From: Clostridia bacterium
Lineage (GTDB): Bacteria > Bacillota > Limnochordia > DTU080 > RSA5
Direction: 5' to 3'
Length of the DNA stretch: 64,000 bases
NCBI GenBank assembly: GCA_002919235.1
Contig: PKEX01000006.1
Coordinates: 1-64,000, forward strand
The notes under the pieces are model-generated. The model was not told where the DNA came from. It ran no database searches and saw only the letters and a list, made by a program, of their open reading frames with translations. The position numbers were made by a program, and so were the translations under genes. This document shows, piece by piece, positions 26,606-33,970 of this stretch; the stretch's first letter is position 1, and each line of letters opens with the position of its first letter.

Positions 26606-27127
26606 TTATCGGCTAATCTGGAGGATTCTGAAGAGGAGCGCGGCAAAGCCGGCGGCCACCAGGGGCCCGGTGGGGATCCCGCCGAGAAAGGAGACGCCCA
26701 GGATCGACCCGATGATCAGCCCCACCATCACTTGGGGTTTGGCGGCGAGCAGTCCCAGGCCAAAGACTCCGAGGCACGAGGCCAGGGTGCCGACGCCCAC
26801 GGCGAGCAGGCCTGCCGGGGAAAAGAGCGTCTGGGCGACGTGGGACAGGCCCATTTTCCCTGTGGCGAAGGGGACGAGGAGGCCCAAGGTCATGAAGAGG
26901 ATGCCGGTGTGGATGCTGTGCGCCTCGATCCAGGCGAGCAGCGGAGGGGGAGCGACGAGCGCCAGGGCGAGGAGCGCGCCGGCGGCCAGGGCCACGTGGG
27001 GATTGCCGCCCAGAAGTCCCAGCAAACTGACCACCGCCAGCGCGACCTCTCCGTCCTTCAAGGGAGTCCCTCCTCTCCCCATGGGTATGCCGGGCGGCGC
27101 CGGCCCTATCCCGGCCGGACTTGACAC
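26606..27127 (-). CDS. DUF441 family membrane protein
   Basis: Multi-TM; LMTLGLLVPFATGKMGLSHV, GLIIGSILGVSFLGGIPTGPLVAAGFAALL. Confidence 0.82.
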   Translation of the reverse strand: MSSPAGIGPAPPGIPMGRGGTPLKDGEVALAVVSLLGLLGGNPHVALAAGALLALALVAPPPLLAWIEAHSIHTGILFMTLGLLVPFATGKMGLSHVAQTLFSPAGLLAVGVGTLASCLGVFGLGLLAAKPQVMVGLIIGSILGVSFLGGIPTGPLVAAGFAALLFRILQISR

Positions 27128-27149
27128 CGCGGCACCGATTCGCTATATT
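27121..27149 (+). promoter_or_regulatory. Promoter of T-box/metG unit (TTGACA-N17-TATATT)
   Basis: Hexamers at 27121-27126 and 27144-27149. Confidence 0.78.
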
Positions 27150-27159
27150 CGAGGGCAAC

Positions 27160-27510
27160 GGAAAAGCTTTGCGCTCACGATCTGCTAAAGGCGACGATGG
27201 GGAGGAGTAGGCGGCGGCGTCCGACTCCAGAGAGCCGGGGTGGGCGGTTCCGCCCGAGGTGCAAGCCGGCGTCGAGACGTGCCGCCCAAGATGGCCCCGG
27301 AGCTTCCCGCCGAACCTCCGAGCGGAGCAGTAGGCGGCGACGGGATGTCCTCCGCGCGCGGAGGGCGCGGCGCCCGTTAACGCGCCAGGGTATGAAACGG
27401 CCGGAAGGCCGGGAGTACCTGCTGAGGCCCGCGGCCGCGAGGCGCGGGCGAACGAAGGGTGGTACCGCGAGACCTTCGCCCCTTTTTCCGGGCGAAGGTC
27501 TTTTGTTTGT
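27160..27510 (+). promoter_or_regulatory. T-box riboswitch, methionine (specifier AUG at about 27291-27293)
   Basis: AGTAGGC..., AGAGAGCCGG, AAGATGGCCCCGGAGC specifier region, antiterminator AAGGGTGGTACCGCG at 27455-27469, terminator GACCTTCGCCC...GGGCGAAGGTCTTTT. Confidence 0.92.
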
Positions 27511-27528
27511 CCGAGGAGGTTGACGCGC

Positions 27529-29526
27529 ATGGCCAAGGGCAAGTACTACATCACGACCCCCATCTACTATCCCAGCGACCGGCTGCACATAGGCCACGCC
27601 TACACCACCGTCTTTTGCGACGCCATCGCCCGCTGGCGGCGGATGGCGGGCGAGGAGGTCCTTTTCCTCACCGGCTCCGACGACCACGGCCAGAAGGTGC
27701 AGCGGGCCGCCCAGTCCAAAGGGATGACTCCCAAGGAGTACGTGGACCACATCGTCCCCACGTTCAAAGAGCTCTGGAGGCGGCTCGACGTCTCGTACGA
27801 CGATTTCATCCGCACCACCGAGCCGCGCCACATCCGGGTGGTGCAGGAGATCTTCCAGCGCCTCTACGACCAGGGCGACATCTACAAGGGCTCTTACGAC
27901 GGGTGGTACTGCACCCCCTGTGAAACCTTCTGGCTCGAGTCCCGCCTGGGGGAGGAGAAGGTGTGCCCCGACTGCGGCCGGCCCGTGGAGTGGGTCGAAG
28001 AGGAGAGCTACTTCTTCCGGATGTCCAAGTACGCGGACGCTCTCCTGGCTCACATCGAGGCGAACCCGGACTTCATTCAGCCGGAAAGCCGCCGCAACGA
28101 GGTGATCAGCTTTATCCAGAGCGGGCTTGAGGACCTGTCGGTCTCCCGGACCACGTTCGACTGGGGCGTGCCGGTGCCGTTCGATCCCAAGCACGTGACG
28201 TACGTGTGGATCGACGCGCTGAGCAACTACGTGACGGCCGCCGGGTACCTCCAGGACGAAGCGAAGTTCAACAAGTGGTGGCCGGCCGACTGCCACGTGG
28301 TGGGCAAGGACATCCTGCGCTTTCACGCCATCATCTGGCCCGCGATCCTTCTCGCTGCGGGGCTGCCGCTGCCCAAGCAGGTGTACGCCCACGGCTGGCT
28401 GCTGACGGATACGGGCAAGATGTCCAAGTCCAAGGGGAACGTGGTGGACCCCATCCGCCTCATCGATTACTTCGGTCCCGACGCGATACGCTATTTCCTC
28501 CTGCGGGAAGTCTCCTTCGGCCAGGACGCCCGCTACAGCACGGAAGCCCTCGTCGAGCGCATCAACGCGGACTTGGCCAACGACCTGGGCAACGCGTTCC
28601 ACCGCAGCTTCTCCATGCTGAAGAAGTTCTGCGGCGGCGTCATCCCTGAGCCGGCTGATCCCGAGGAGCTGGACACCGCCTTGCAGGCCCTGGCGGAGGA
28701 GACCTTCCGGGCGGTGGACGGGGCGGTGCGGTCGCTCCACGTCAACACGGCCTTGGCCGAGCTCTGGAAGCTGGTGCGGGCCGTCAACAAGTACATCGAC
28801 GAGGCCCGGCCCTGGGCGCTGGCAAAGGAAGGCGATTCCCGCCGGCTGGGCACCGTGATGTATCACGTCTTCGAGGCCTTGCGGATCATCGCGGTCCTGG
28901 TGACGCCGTTCATGCCCCGGACCGGCCAGGCCTTCTGGCAGCAGCTGGGCCAGAGCGGCCGCGTCGAGGATCAGGGCCTGGCCGCCTCGGCCTGGGGAGG
29001 CAGCCGTCCGGGGACGGCCGTCCAGGGCGGCGAGCCCCTCTTCCCGCGGCTCGACGTCGACCAGGTCCTGGAGGAGCTCTTGGGAGAGGCCGCGGAAAAG
29101 GACCAGGGTGCCGCCGGAGGAGCGCAGGACGGCGGAGCGCCGGGGACCCGGGGCGGCGCGACGGGACCGTCGGGAGTGAACGTGACAGGAGGGACGGAAG
29201 GTTTGATCACCATCGACGAATTTGCTAAAGTGCAGCTCAAAGTGGCCAAAGTGCTGGAAGCGGAGAAGGTGAAAGGGGCGGACAAGCTGCTCAAGCTCCG
29301 GATCGACCTGGGCTCGGAGACGCGCCAGATCGTCGCCGGCATTGCCCAGCACTACTCGCCCGAAGAGCTGGTGGGTAGGAGCATCGTCGTCGTGGCCAAC
29401 CTCCAGCCGGCAAAGCTGCGGGGCGAGGTCTCCGAGGGGATGCTGCTGGCTGCCTCCGATGAAAGCGGTCGCCTGGCCCTGCTCACGGTGGACCGGGAGA
29501 TCGCGCCGGGGAGCGCGATCCGGTGA
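27529..29526 (+). CDS. metG: Methionyl-tRNA synthetase with C-terminal tRNA-binding domain
   Basis: YYITTPIYYPSDRLHIGHAYTTV, KMSKSKGNVV, C-terminal IDEFAKVQLKVAKVLEAEKVKGADKLLKL. Confidence 0.96.
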   Translation: MAKGKYYITTPIYYPSDRLHIGHAYTTVFCDAIARWRRMAGEEVLFLTGSDDHGQKVQRAAQSKGMTPKEYVDHIVPTFKELWRRLDVSYDDFIRTTEPRHIRVVQEIFQRLYDQGDIYKGSYDGWYCTPCETFWLESRLGEEKVCPDCGRPVEWVEEESYFFRMSKYADALLAHIEANPDFIQPESRRNEVISFIQSGLEDLSVSRTTFDWGVPVPFDPKHVTYVWIDALSNYVTAAGYLQDEAKFNKWWPADCHVVGKDILRFHAIIWPAILLAAGLPLPKQVYAHGWLLTDTGKMSKSKGNVVDPIRLIDYFGPDAIRYFLLREVSFGQDARYSTEALVERINADLANDLGNAFHRSFSMLKKFCGGVIPEPADPEELDTALQALAEETFRAVDGAVRSLHVNTALAELWKLVRAVNKYIDEARPWALAKEGDSRRLGTVMYHVFEALRIIAVLVTPFMPRTGQAFWQQLGQSGRVEDQGLAASAWGGSRPGTAVQGGEPLFPRLDVDQVLEELLGEAAEKDQGAAGGAQDGGAPGTRGGATGPSGVNVTGGTEGLITIDEFAKVQLKVAKVLEAEKVKGADKLLKLRIDLGSETRQIVAGIAQHYSPEELVGRSIVVVANLQPAKLRGEVSEGMLLAASDESGRLALLTVDREIAPGSAIR

Positions 29527-30308
29527 CGCTGATCGACACCCACGCCCACCTGGCCGCGGAGGAATTTGACGCGGACCGGGAAGAGGCGCTGGCCCGGGCG
29601 CGGGAGGCGGGCGTTGCGGGAATCGTCTGCGTCGGGGACCGCCTGGACTCCTCCAGGGCCTCCCTGGAGCTGGCGCAGTCCCGGACGGGACTGTGGGCCA
29701 CCGCGGGCGTGCATCCTCACTACGCGCGAGAGGCCGGAGACGACCTGGAAAGGCGGCTCGAGGAGCTCCTGGCGCACCCGCTGGTGGTCGCCGTGGGGGA
29801 GGTCGGCCTCGACTACCATTACGACTTCTCCCCCCGGGACGTGCAGCAGGACGTCTTTCGCCGCCAGATCCGGTTGGCCCGCGCGGTGGGAAAGCCCTTG
29901 GTGATCCACAATCGCGAGTCGGACCAGGACCTGGTGCGGATCCTGGAGGAGGAGAAGGCGGGCGACGTGGGCGGTGTCCTCCACTGCTTCTGGGGCGACG
30001 AGGCGCTGGCCCGCGCCGCTTTGGAGATGGGGTTTTACCTCGGGGTCGGGGGGCCGGTTACGTTCAAGAAGTCGGACGCCCTGCGGCAGACGCTGCAGGG
30101 CGTTCCGGTGGAGCGCCTGATCGTGGAGACCGACGCGCCTTACCTGGCTCCCGTGCCCTACCGGGGCAAGCGCAACGAGCCCTCGTACGTGGTGGAGACG
30201 GCAAAGCAGCTGGCCGCTCTCAAGGGGCTGGACCTCGAAGAGCTGGCCCGCATCACCACGGAGAACGCCCGGCGCCTTTTCCGGATCGAGTTGAACCAAA
30301 CCGCGTGA
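29523..30308 (+). CDS. TatD family hydrolase
   Basis: LIDTHAHLAAEEF, VGEVGLDYHYDFSPRDVQQ, ETDAPYLAPVPYRGKRNEPSYV. Confidence 0.95.
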   Translation: MTLIDTHAHLAAEEFDADREEALARAREAGVAGIVCVGDRLDSSRASLELAQSRTGLWATAGVHPHYAREAGDDLERRLEELLAHPLVVAVGEVGLDYHYDFSPRDVQQDVFRRQIRLARAVGKPLVIHNRESDQDLVRILEEEKAGDVGGVLHCFWGDEALARAALEMGFYLGVGGPVTFKKSDALRQTLQGVPVERLIVETDAPYLAPVPYRGKRNEPSYVVETAKQLAALKGLDLEELARITTENARRLFRIELNQTA

Positions 30309-30346
30309 ACATGGTATTCTACACTGGGTAGAGCAGGCGCCAGCCG

Positions 30347-30374
30347 GCCGGCCCCGGTAGGGGGCCGGCTTTTC
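30347..30374 (+). terminator. Intrinsic terminator after tatD
   Basis: GCCGGCCCC-GGTA-GGGGGCCGGC followed by TTTT. Confidence 0.75.
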
Positions 30375-30406
30375 GCGTCTATGAGGGAGCGGAGCGGAGG
30401 GAGTTC

Positions 30407-31348
30407 ATGGCGTTTTCGAGGGGGCTTGAGGACGCCCTGCGTTCGCTGGACGAGGCTGCGGGCCTGCTGGAGGCGGCCGCGGGCCGCCTGCGGGACGCGG
30501 CGGAGCAGCTCCGCCGGGCGGCGGGAGACGGCCCGGGCGGGGGCGGGCCGGGCGCGCCGGACGCTCTCCCGGGCGGGTACAGGGGCGCGGCGTCCGGCGA
30601 AGACCCCGCGGCCTACGTCGCCCGGCACCTGGCTGCGCGGTGGTCCCGCGAGGCGCGTGACCCTATCTTCACAGCCGGCGGCGTGGAGATTGATTTGACC
30701 ACGGCCCACGGCAAGTGGCAGCTCCTCATGCTGGCCGTGCTCAAGGGGGCCAGGGTGCGGGAGGCGGTGGTCTACCGGACCTTTGCCGGTCTGGTGGAGC
30801 GGGGCCTCGACCGTCTGGAGAAGCTCGCGGCCGATTCCGCGTTCACCCGGGAGGAGCTGGAGGAGGTCCTCGCCCGCCGGTACCGGGCCCTCACCCGGCG
30901 GGAGGCGAAGGTCGAGGCCTTGGTGGAGAACGCCGCGCGGCTCTTGCGTGAGTACGGCGGCGACCTGGACCGGCTCTACGCCGCCGCGGGCGGCGACAGC
31001 CAGGCGCTGGTCCGCGCGCTTCAGGAATTTAAGCAGATGGGAGTGACCGCGCACTGGCTCTGCCGGGTCTTGAAGCACCATGGAATCTGGCCCGGCGCAG
31101 GGCCGGAGGCCACGCGGTACTTCGACCGTTACACGGAGCTGCCTCTCCAGCGGCTGGGGCTCGTCGCCGGCGGGGCCGGTGGGGGGCGGGGCGGCGGCGC
31201 CGCGAAGTTCGTCGACGCCTATCTGGGAGGAGACACCCTCCCGCTCTACCGCCACGGCCTTTTCCTCTGCAGCCGAGACGATGCCGCGCTCTGCCGGGCC
31301 GAGTGCCCATTTCATCGGCTCTGCACATTCCCGGCGAGAACCGAATAA
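30407..31348 (+). CDS. Uncharacterised protein with C-terminal four-cysteine cluster
   Basis: GGAGGG RBS before ATG; C-x7-C-x3-C-x5-C (CSRDDAALCRAECPFHRLC). Confidence 0.65.
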   Translation: MAFSRGLEDALRSLDEAAGLLEAAAGRLRDAAEQLRRAAGDGPGGGGPGAPDALPGGYRGAASGEDPAAYVARHLAARWSREARDPIFTAGGVEIDLTTAHGKWQLLMLAVLKGARVREAVVYRTFAGLVERGLDRLEKLAADSAFTREELEEVLARRYRALTRREAKVEALVENAARLLREYGGDLDRLYAAAGGDSQALVRALQEFKQMGVTAHWLCRVLKHHGIWPGAGPEATRYFDRYTELPLQRLGLVAGGAGGGRGGGAAKFVDAYLGGDTLPLYRHGLFLCSRDDAALCRAECPFHRLCTFPARTE

Positions 31349-31384
31349 AGATCTTTCGTCTCGGCGAAATGTTCGGGGCTGAAG

Positions 31385-31413
31385 TTGACACTGCCTGGCC
31401 GCTCTGCTAAGAT
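31385..31413 (+). promoter_or_regulatory. purA promoter (TTGACA-N17-TAAGAT)
   Basis: Hexamers at 31385-31390 and 31408-31413. Confidence 0.7.
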
Positions 31414-31460
31414 TTATCCGGCCTTCGGGCCGCACACGAACGATGGGAGGACACTTTCCG

Positions 31461-32777
31461 ATGCCCAGTGTGGCGATTGTCGGGTCGCAGTGGGGGGACG
31501 AAGGAAAGGGGAAGATCACCGACTTCCTGGCGGAAGAGGCGGACGTGGTCGTCCGCTACCAGGGCGGCAACAACGCAGGACACACCGTGGTCGTCGGCGA
31601 CCAGGTGTTCAAACTCCACTTGATCCCGTCGGGCGCCATCCATCCGGGGAAGCGGTGCGTTCTCGGGAACGGGGTCGTCGTCGATCCGAAAGTGCTCGTG
31701 GATGAGCTGAGGCAGCTCTGGGAGCGGGGCGTCACCCAGTTCTCGCTGTACGTCAGTGAGCGGGCGCACGTGATCCTCCCGTACCACCGGGTCCAGGACG
31801 AGCTGGAGGAGGCGTCCCGGGGCGACGGGAAGCTGGCGACGACGGGGCGGGGGATCGGGCCCGCCTACGTCGACAAGGTGGCGCGGAGCGGCATCCGGAT
31901 GATCGACTTCGTCGATCCCCAGCGTTTCCGGCAGCTCCTCTCCGCCGTGGTGCCTCAGAAGAACCGGCTGCTGGGGGCGCTTTACGGCCATCCCGGCTTC
32001 GATGCGGACGAGATCTTCGAGGAGTACGCCCCCTTGGCGGAAGAGCTCCGGCCGCTGGTGACGGATACGTCGGTGCTGGTGGCGGAGGCGCTCGCAGAAG
32101 GGAGGAACGTCCTCTTCGAGGGAGCGCAAGGGACGCTCTTGGACGTGGACCACGGGACGTACCCGTTCGTCACGTCCTCGTCGCCCACCGCCGGCGGGAT
32201 CGCCTCGGGCGTGGGCATCAGCCCCAGGGCCATCGACCGCATCCTCGGCGTGGCCAAGGCCTACACCACGCGCGTGGGTACGGGGCCCTTCCCCACGGAA
32301 CTCACCGGTGCGACGGCCGAGCGCATCCGCGAGCGGGGGAAGGAGTACGGTACCACCACCGGACGGCCGCGCCGCTGCGGCTGGTTCGACGCGGTGGTGG
32401 TACGGCACGCCGCCCGGGTGAACGGCCTGACGGATCTGGCGCTGACCGGCATCGACACCTTGGGCGGCTTCGACGAGGTGAAGGTGTGCGTCGCCTACCG
32501 GTGCGGCGGCCGGCGCCTCGAGCACTTTCCCAGCAGCCTCCAGGCGCTGGACGAGTGCGAGCCGGTCTATGAGACGTTTGAGGGCTGGCCGGAGGACTTG
32601 ACCGGCGTCGAGCGGTGGGAGGATCTCCCGGCGGCGGCCAGGGCGTACGTGGAGGGCATCGAGCGCCTGGTCGGTGTGCCCGTCTCGATCGTCTCCATCG
32701 GGCGCGCCCGCTCGGCCACGCTGGTGCGGGAGCCGCTCTTTCCCGGCAAGGGCGCTGTCCTGGCGCCGCGCGCGTAA
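31461..32777 (+). CDS. purA: Adenylosuccinate synthase
   Basis: VAIVGSQWGDEGKGKITDFLAEEADVVVRYQGGNNAGHTVV; GTGPFPTEL; TTGRPRRCGWFD. Confidence 0.97.
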   Translation: MPSVAIVGSQWGDEGKGKITDFLAEEADVVVRYQGGNNAGHTVVVGDQVFKLHLIPSGAIHPGKRCVLGNGVVVDPKVLVDELRQLWERGVTQFSLYVSERAHVILPYHRVQDELEEASRGDGKLATTGRGIGPAYVDKVARSGIRMIDFVDPQRFRQLLSAVVPQKNRLLGALYGHPGFDADEIFEEYAPLAEELRPLVTDTSVLVAEALAEGRNVLFEGAQGTLLDVDHGTYPFVTSSSPTAGGIASGVGISPRAIDRILGVAKAYTTRVGTGPFPTELTGATAERIRERGKEYGTTTGRPRRCGWFDAVVVRHAARVNGLTDLALTGIDTLGGFDEVKVCVAYRCGGRRLEHFPSSLQALDECEPVYETFEGWPEDLTGVERWEDLPAAARAYVEGIERLVGVPVSIVSIGRARSATLVREPLFPGKGAVLAPRA

Positions 32778-32853
32778 GGTGCGCAGGCCCGCGAACCTGC
32801 CGCGGGGACGAACCCGCGGGCAGCCGGGCCGGCGCCGGGCGGCGAAAGACAGC

Positions 32854-32882
32854 TTGACACCAGCTGGACAATGGGTTATAGT
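32854..32882 (+). promoter_or_regulatory. tRNA-Val promoter (TTGACA-N17-TATAGT)
   Basis: Hexamers at 32854-32859 and 32877-32882. Confidence 0.75.
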
Positions 32883-32929
32883 AAACTATGCACTTGTCCG
32901 GCGGCGTTCGCCGCTGGGCAGTGCGCCGT

Positions 32930-33006
32930 GGGCAGATAGCTCAGCTGGTCAGAGCGCTGCGCTCACATCGCAGAGGCCGGGGGTTCGAGTCCCTCTCTGC
33001 CCACCA
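32930..33006 (+). tRNA. tRNA-Val (anticodon CAC), CCA encoded
   Basis: GGGCAGATAGCTCAGCTGGTCAGAGCGCTGCGCTCACATCGCAG...TTCGAGT...TCTGCCCACCA. Confidence 0.95.
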
Positions 33007-33011
33007 GCGCG

Positions 33012-33050
33012 AAAACCCTTCCGGAGCCCGGCTCCGGAAGGGTTTTTTTC
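33012..33050 (+). terminator. Intrinsic terminator after tRNA-Val
   Basis: AAACCCTTCCGGAGC-CCG-GCTCCGGAAGGGTTTTTTT. Confidence 0.93.
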
Positions 33051-33069
33051 GTCCGGGCAAAACCTCGTG

Positions 33070-33099
33070 TTGACGCCGGCGGCGGCCAGCACATACAAT
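33070..33099 (+). promoter_or_regulatory. Promoter of the RND/barrel cluster regulator (TTGACG-N18-TACAAT)
   Basis: Hexamers at 33070-33075 and 33094-33099. Confidence 0.65.
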
Positions 33100-33132
33100 G
33101 GAGTTGGTTGTTGGGTCTTTTGGGAAGAGGAG

Positions 33133-33837
33133 GTGGGGGCGATCCGGCTGACGGAACGCCGCAAGCAGTTCTTGCGGGGCGTGCTGGACTTGTACCGGAG
33201 GACCCAGCTTCCGGTACACTATGAGACCTTGGCCCAGCGTCTGGGCGTCAGCAAGTGGACGGCCTACGACGTGCTGCGGGCCCTGGAGGAGCAGGGTCTC
33301 CTCGCCCGGGACTACACGGTGAACCGCGGCGAGCCGGGTCGTTCCCAGATCGTGTTCGTGCCTACCCCCGCGGCGGAGGCGCTGTTCTCGCAGGTGCGCC
33401 CGGCTTCGGTGGAAGGCGGTGACCTGGTGGCGCTCAAAGCAGAGGCGCTCCGGTCGCTGGCCGAGTGGCGCACCCTCAAGCCCGCGAAGGCCACCCAGCG
33501 CATCATGGCGGCCATAGCCGAAGCCGACGTTCAGGTGAAGTTTTGCACGTACATCATGGCCCTTTTTCTGGTGCACTTGGGCGCCCTCAGCGACAGCGCA
33601 GTCGCCGTCGTCCGCCGGTTGGTGCGGGAGACGCCGGGAGTGGAGATGCCTCTCACGGTGTTCGTCGGCATCGTGCTGGGCATGGCCATCGAAGCCATGG
33701 GCCTCGGGGTGGGAGAGGAGCTGCTGGGGCTCTTGGGCCGGTTTCTGAAGTCCGTCATGGACTTGTCCCAGTCCGAAAAGGAGATGCTGGTCAGCTTCCT
33801 CAACGACGCCCTGGCGGATGAGGCCGCGGCCACGTAG
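33133..33837 (+). CDS. Winged-helix transcriptional regulator with alpha-helical C-terminal domain
   Basis: LTERRKQFLRGVLDLYRRTQLPVHYETLAQRLGVSKWTAYDVLRALEEQGLL HTH. GTG start after GAGGAGG. Confidence 0.75.
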   Translation: MGAIRLTERRKQFLRGVLDLYRRTQLPVHYETLAQRLGVSKWTAYDVLRALEEQGLLARDYTVNRGEPGRSQIVFVPTPAAEALFSQVRPASVEGGDLVALKAEALRSLAEWRTLKPAKATQRIMAAIAEADVQVKFCTYIMALFLVHLGALSDSAVAVVRRLVRETPGVEMPLTVFVGIVLGMAIEAMGLGVGEELLGLLGRFLKSVMDLSQSEKEMLVSFLNDALADEAAAT

Positions 33838-33858
33838 ACTTCCGCTTGTTCGCGGGAA

Positions 33859-33895
33859 ATATTTGGGTCTTCCTTGTTTTCTTGGATATTTGGGT
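33859..33895 (+). repeat. Two direct repeats of ATATTTGGGT (27-bp period)
   Basis: Exact 10-mers at 33859-33868 and 33886-33895 in an AT-rich patch between regulator and RND gene. Confidence 0.85.
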
Positions 33896-33970
33896 GTCGT
33901 GCGGTGCAGCGCCCGCGAGAGGAGCGGGGACGGTGCGCCGCGTCCGAAGCCTTGGAAGGAGCGGCGTGGA

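Noticed and set aside
27175-29352. 725-aa minus-strand ORF
   Set aside because: Antisense to metG and to the T-box leader.
32888-33073. 61-aa plus ORF and overlapping minus ORFs
   Set aside because: They cover tRNA-Val and its terminator, which explain the sequence better.
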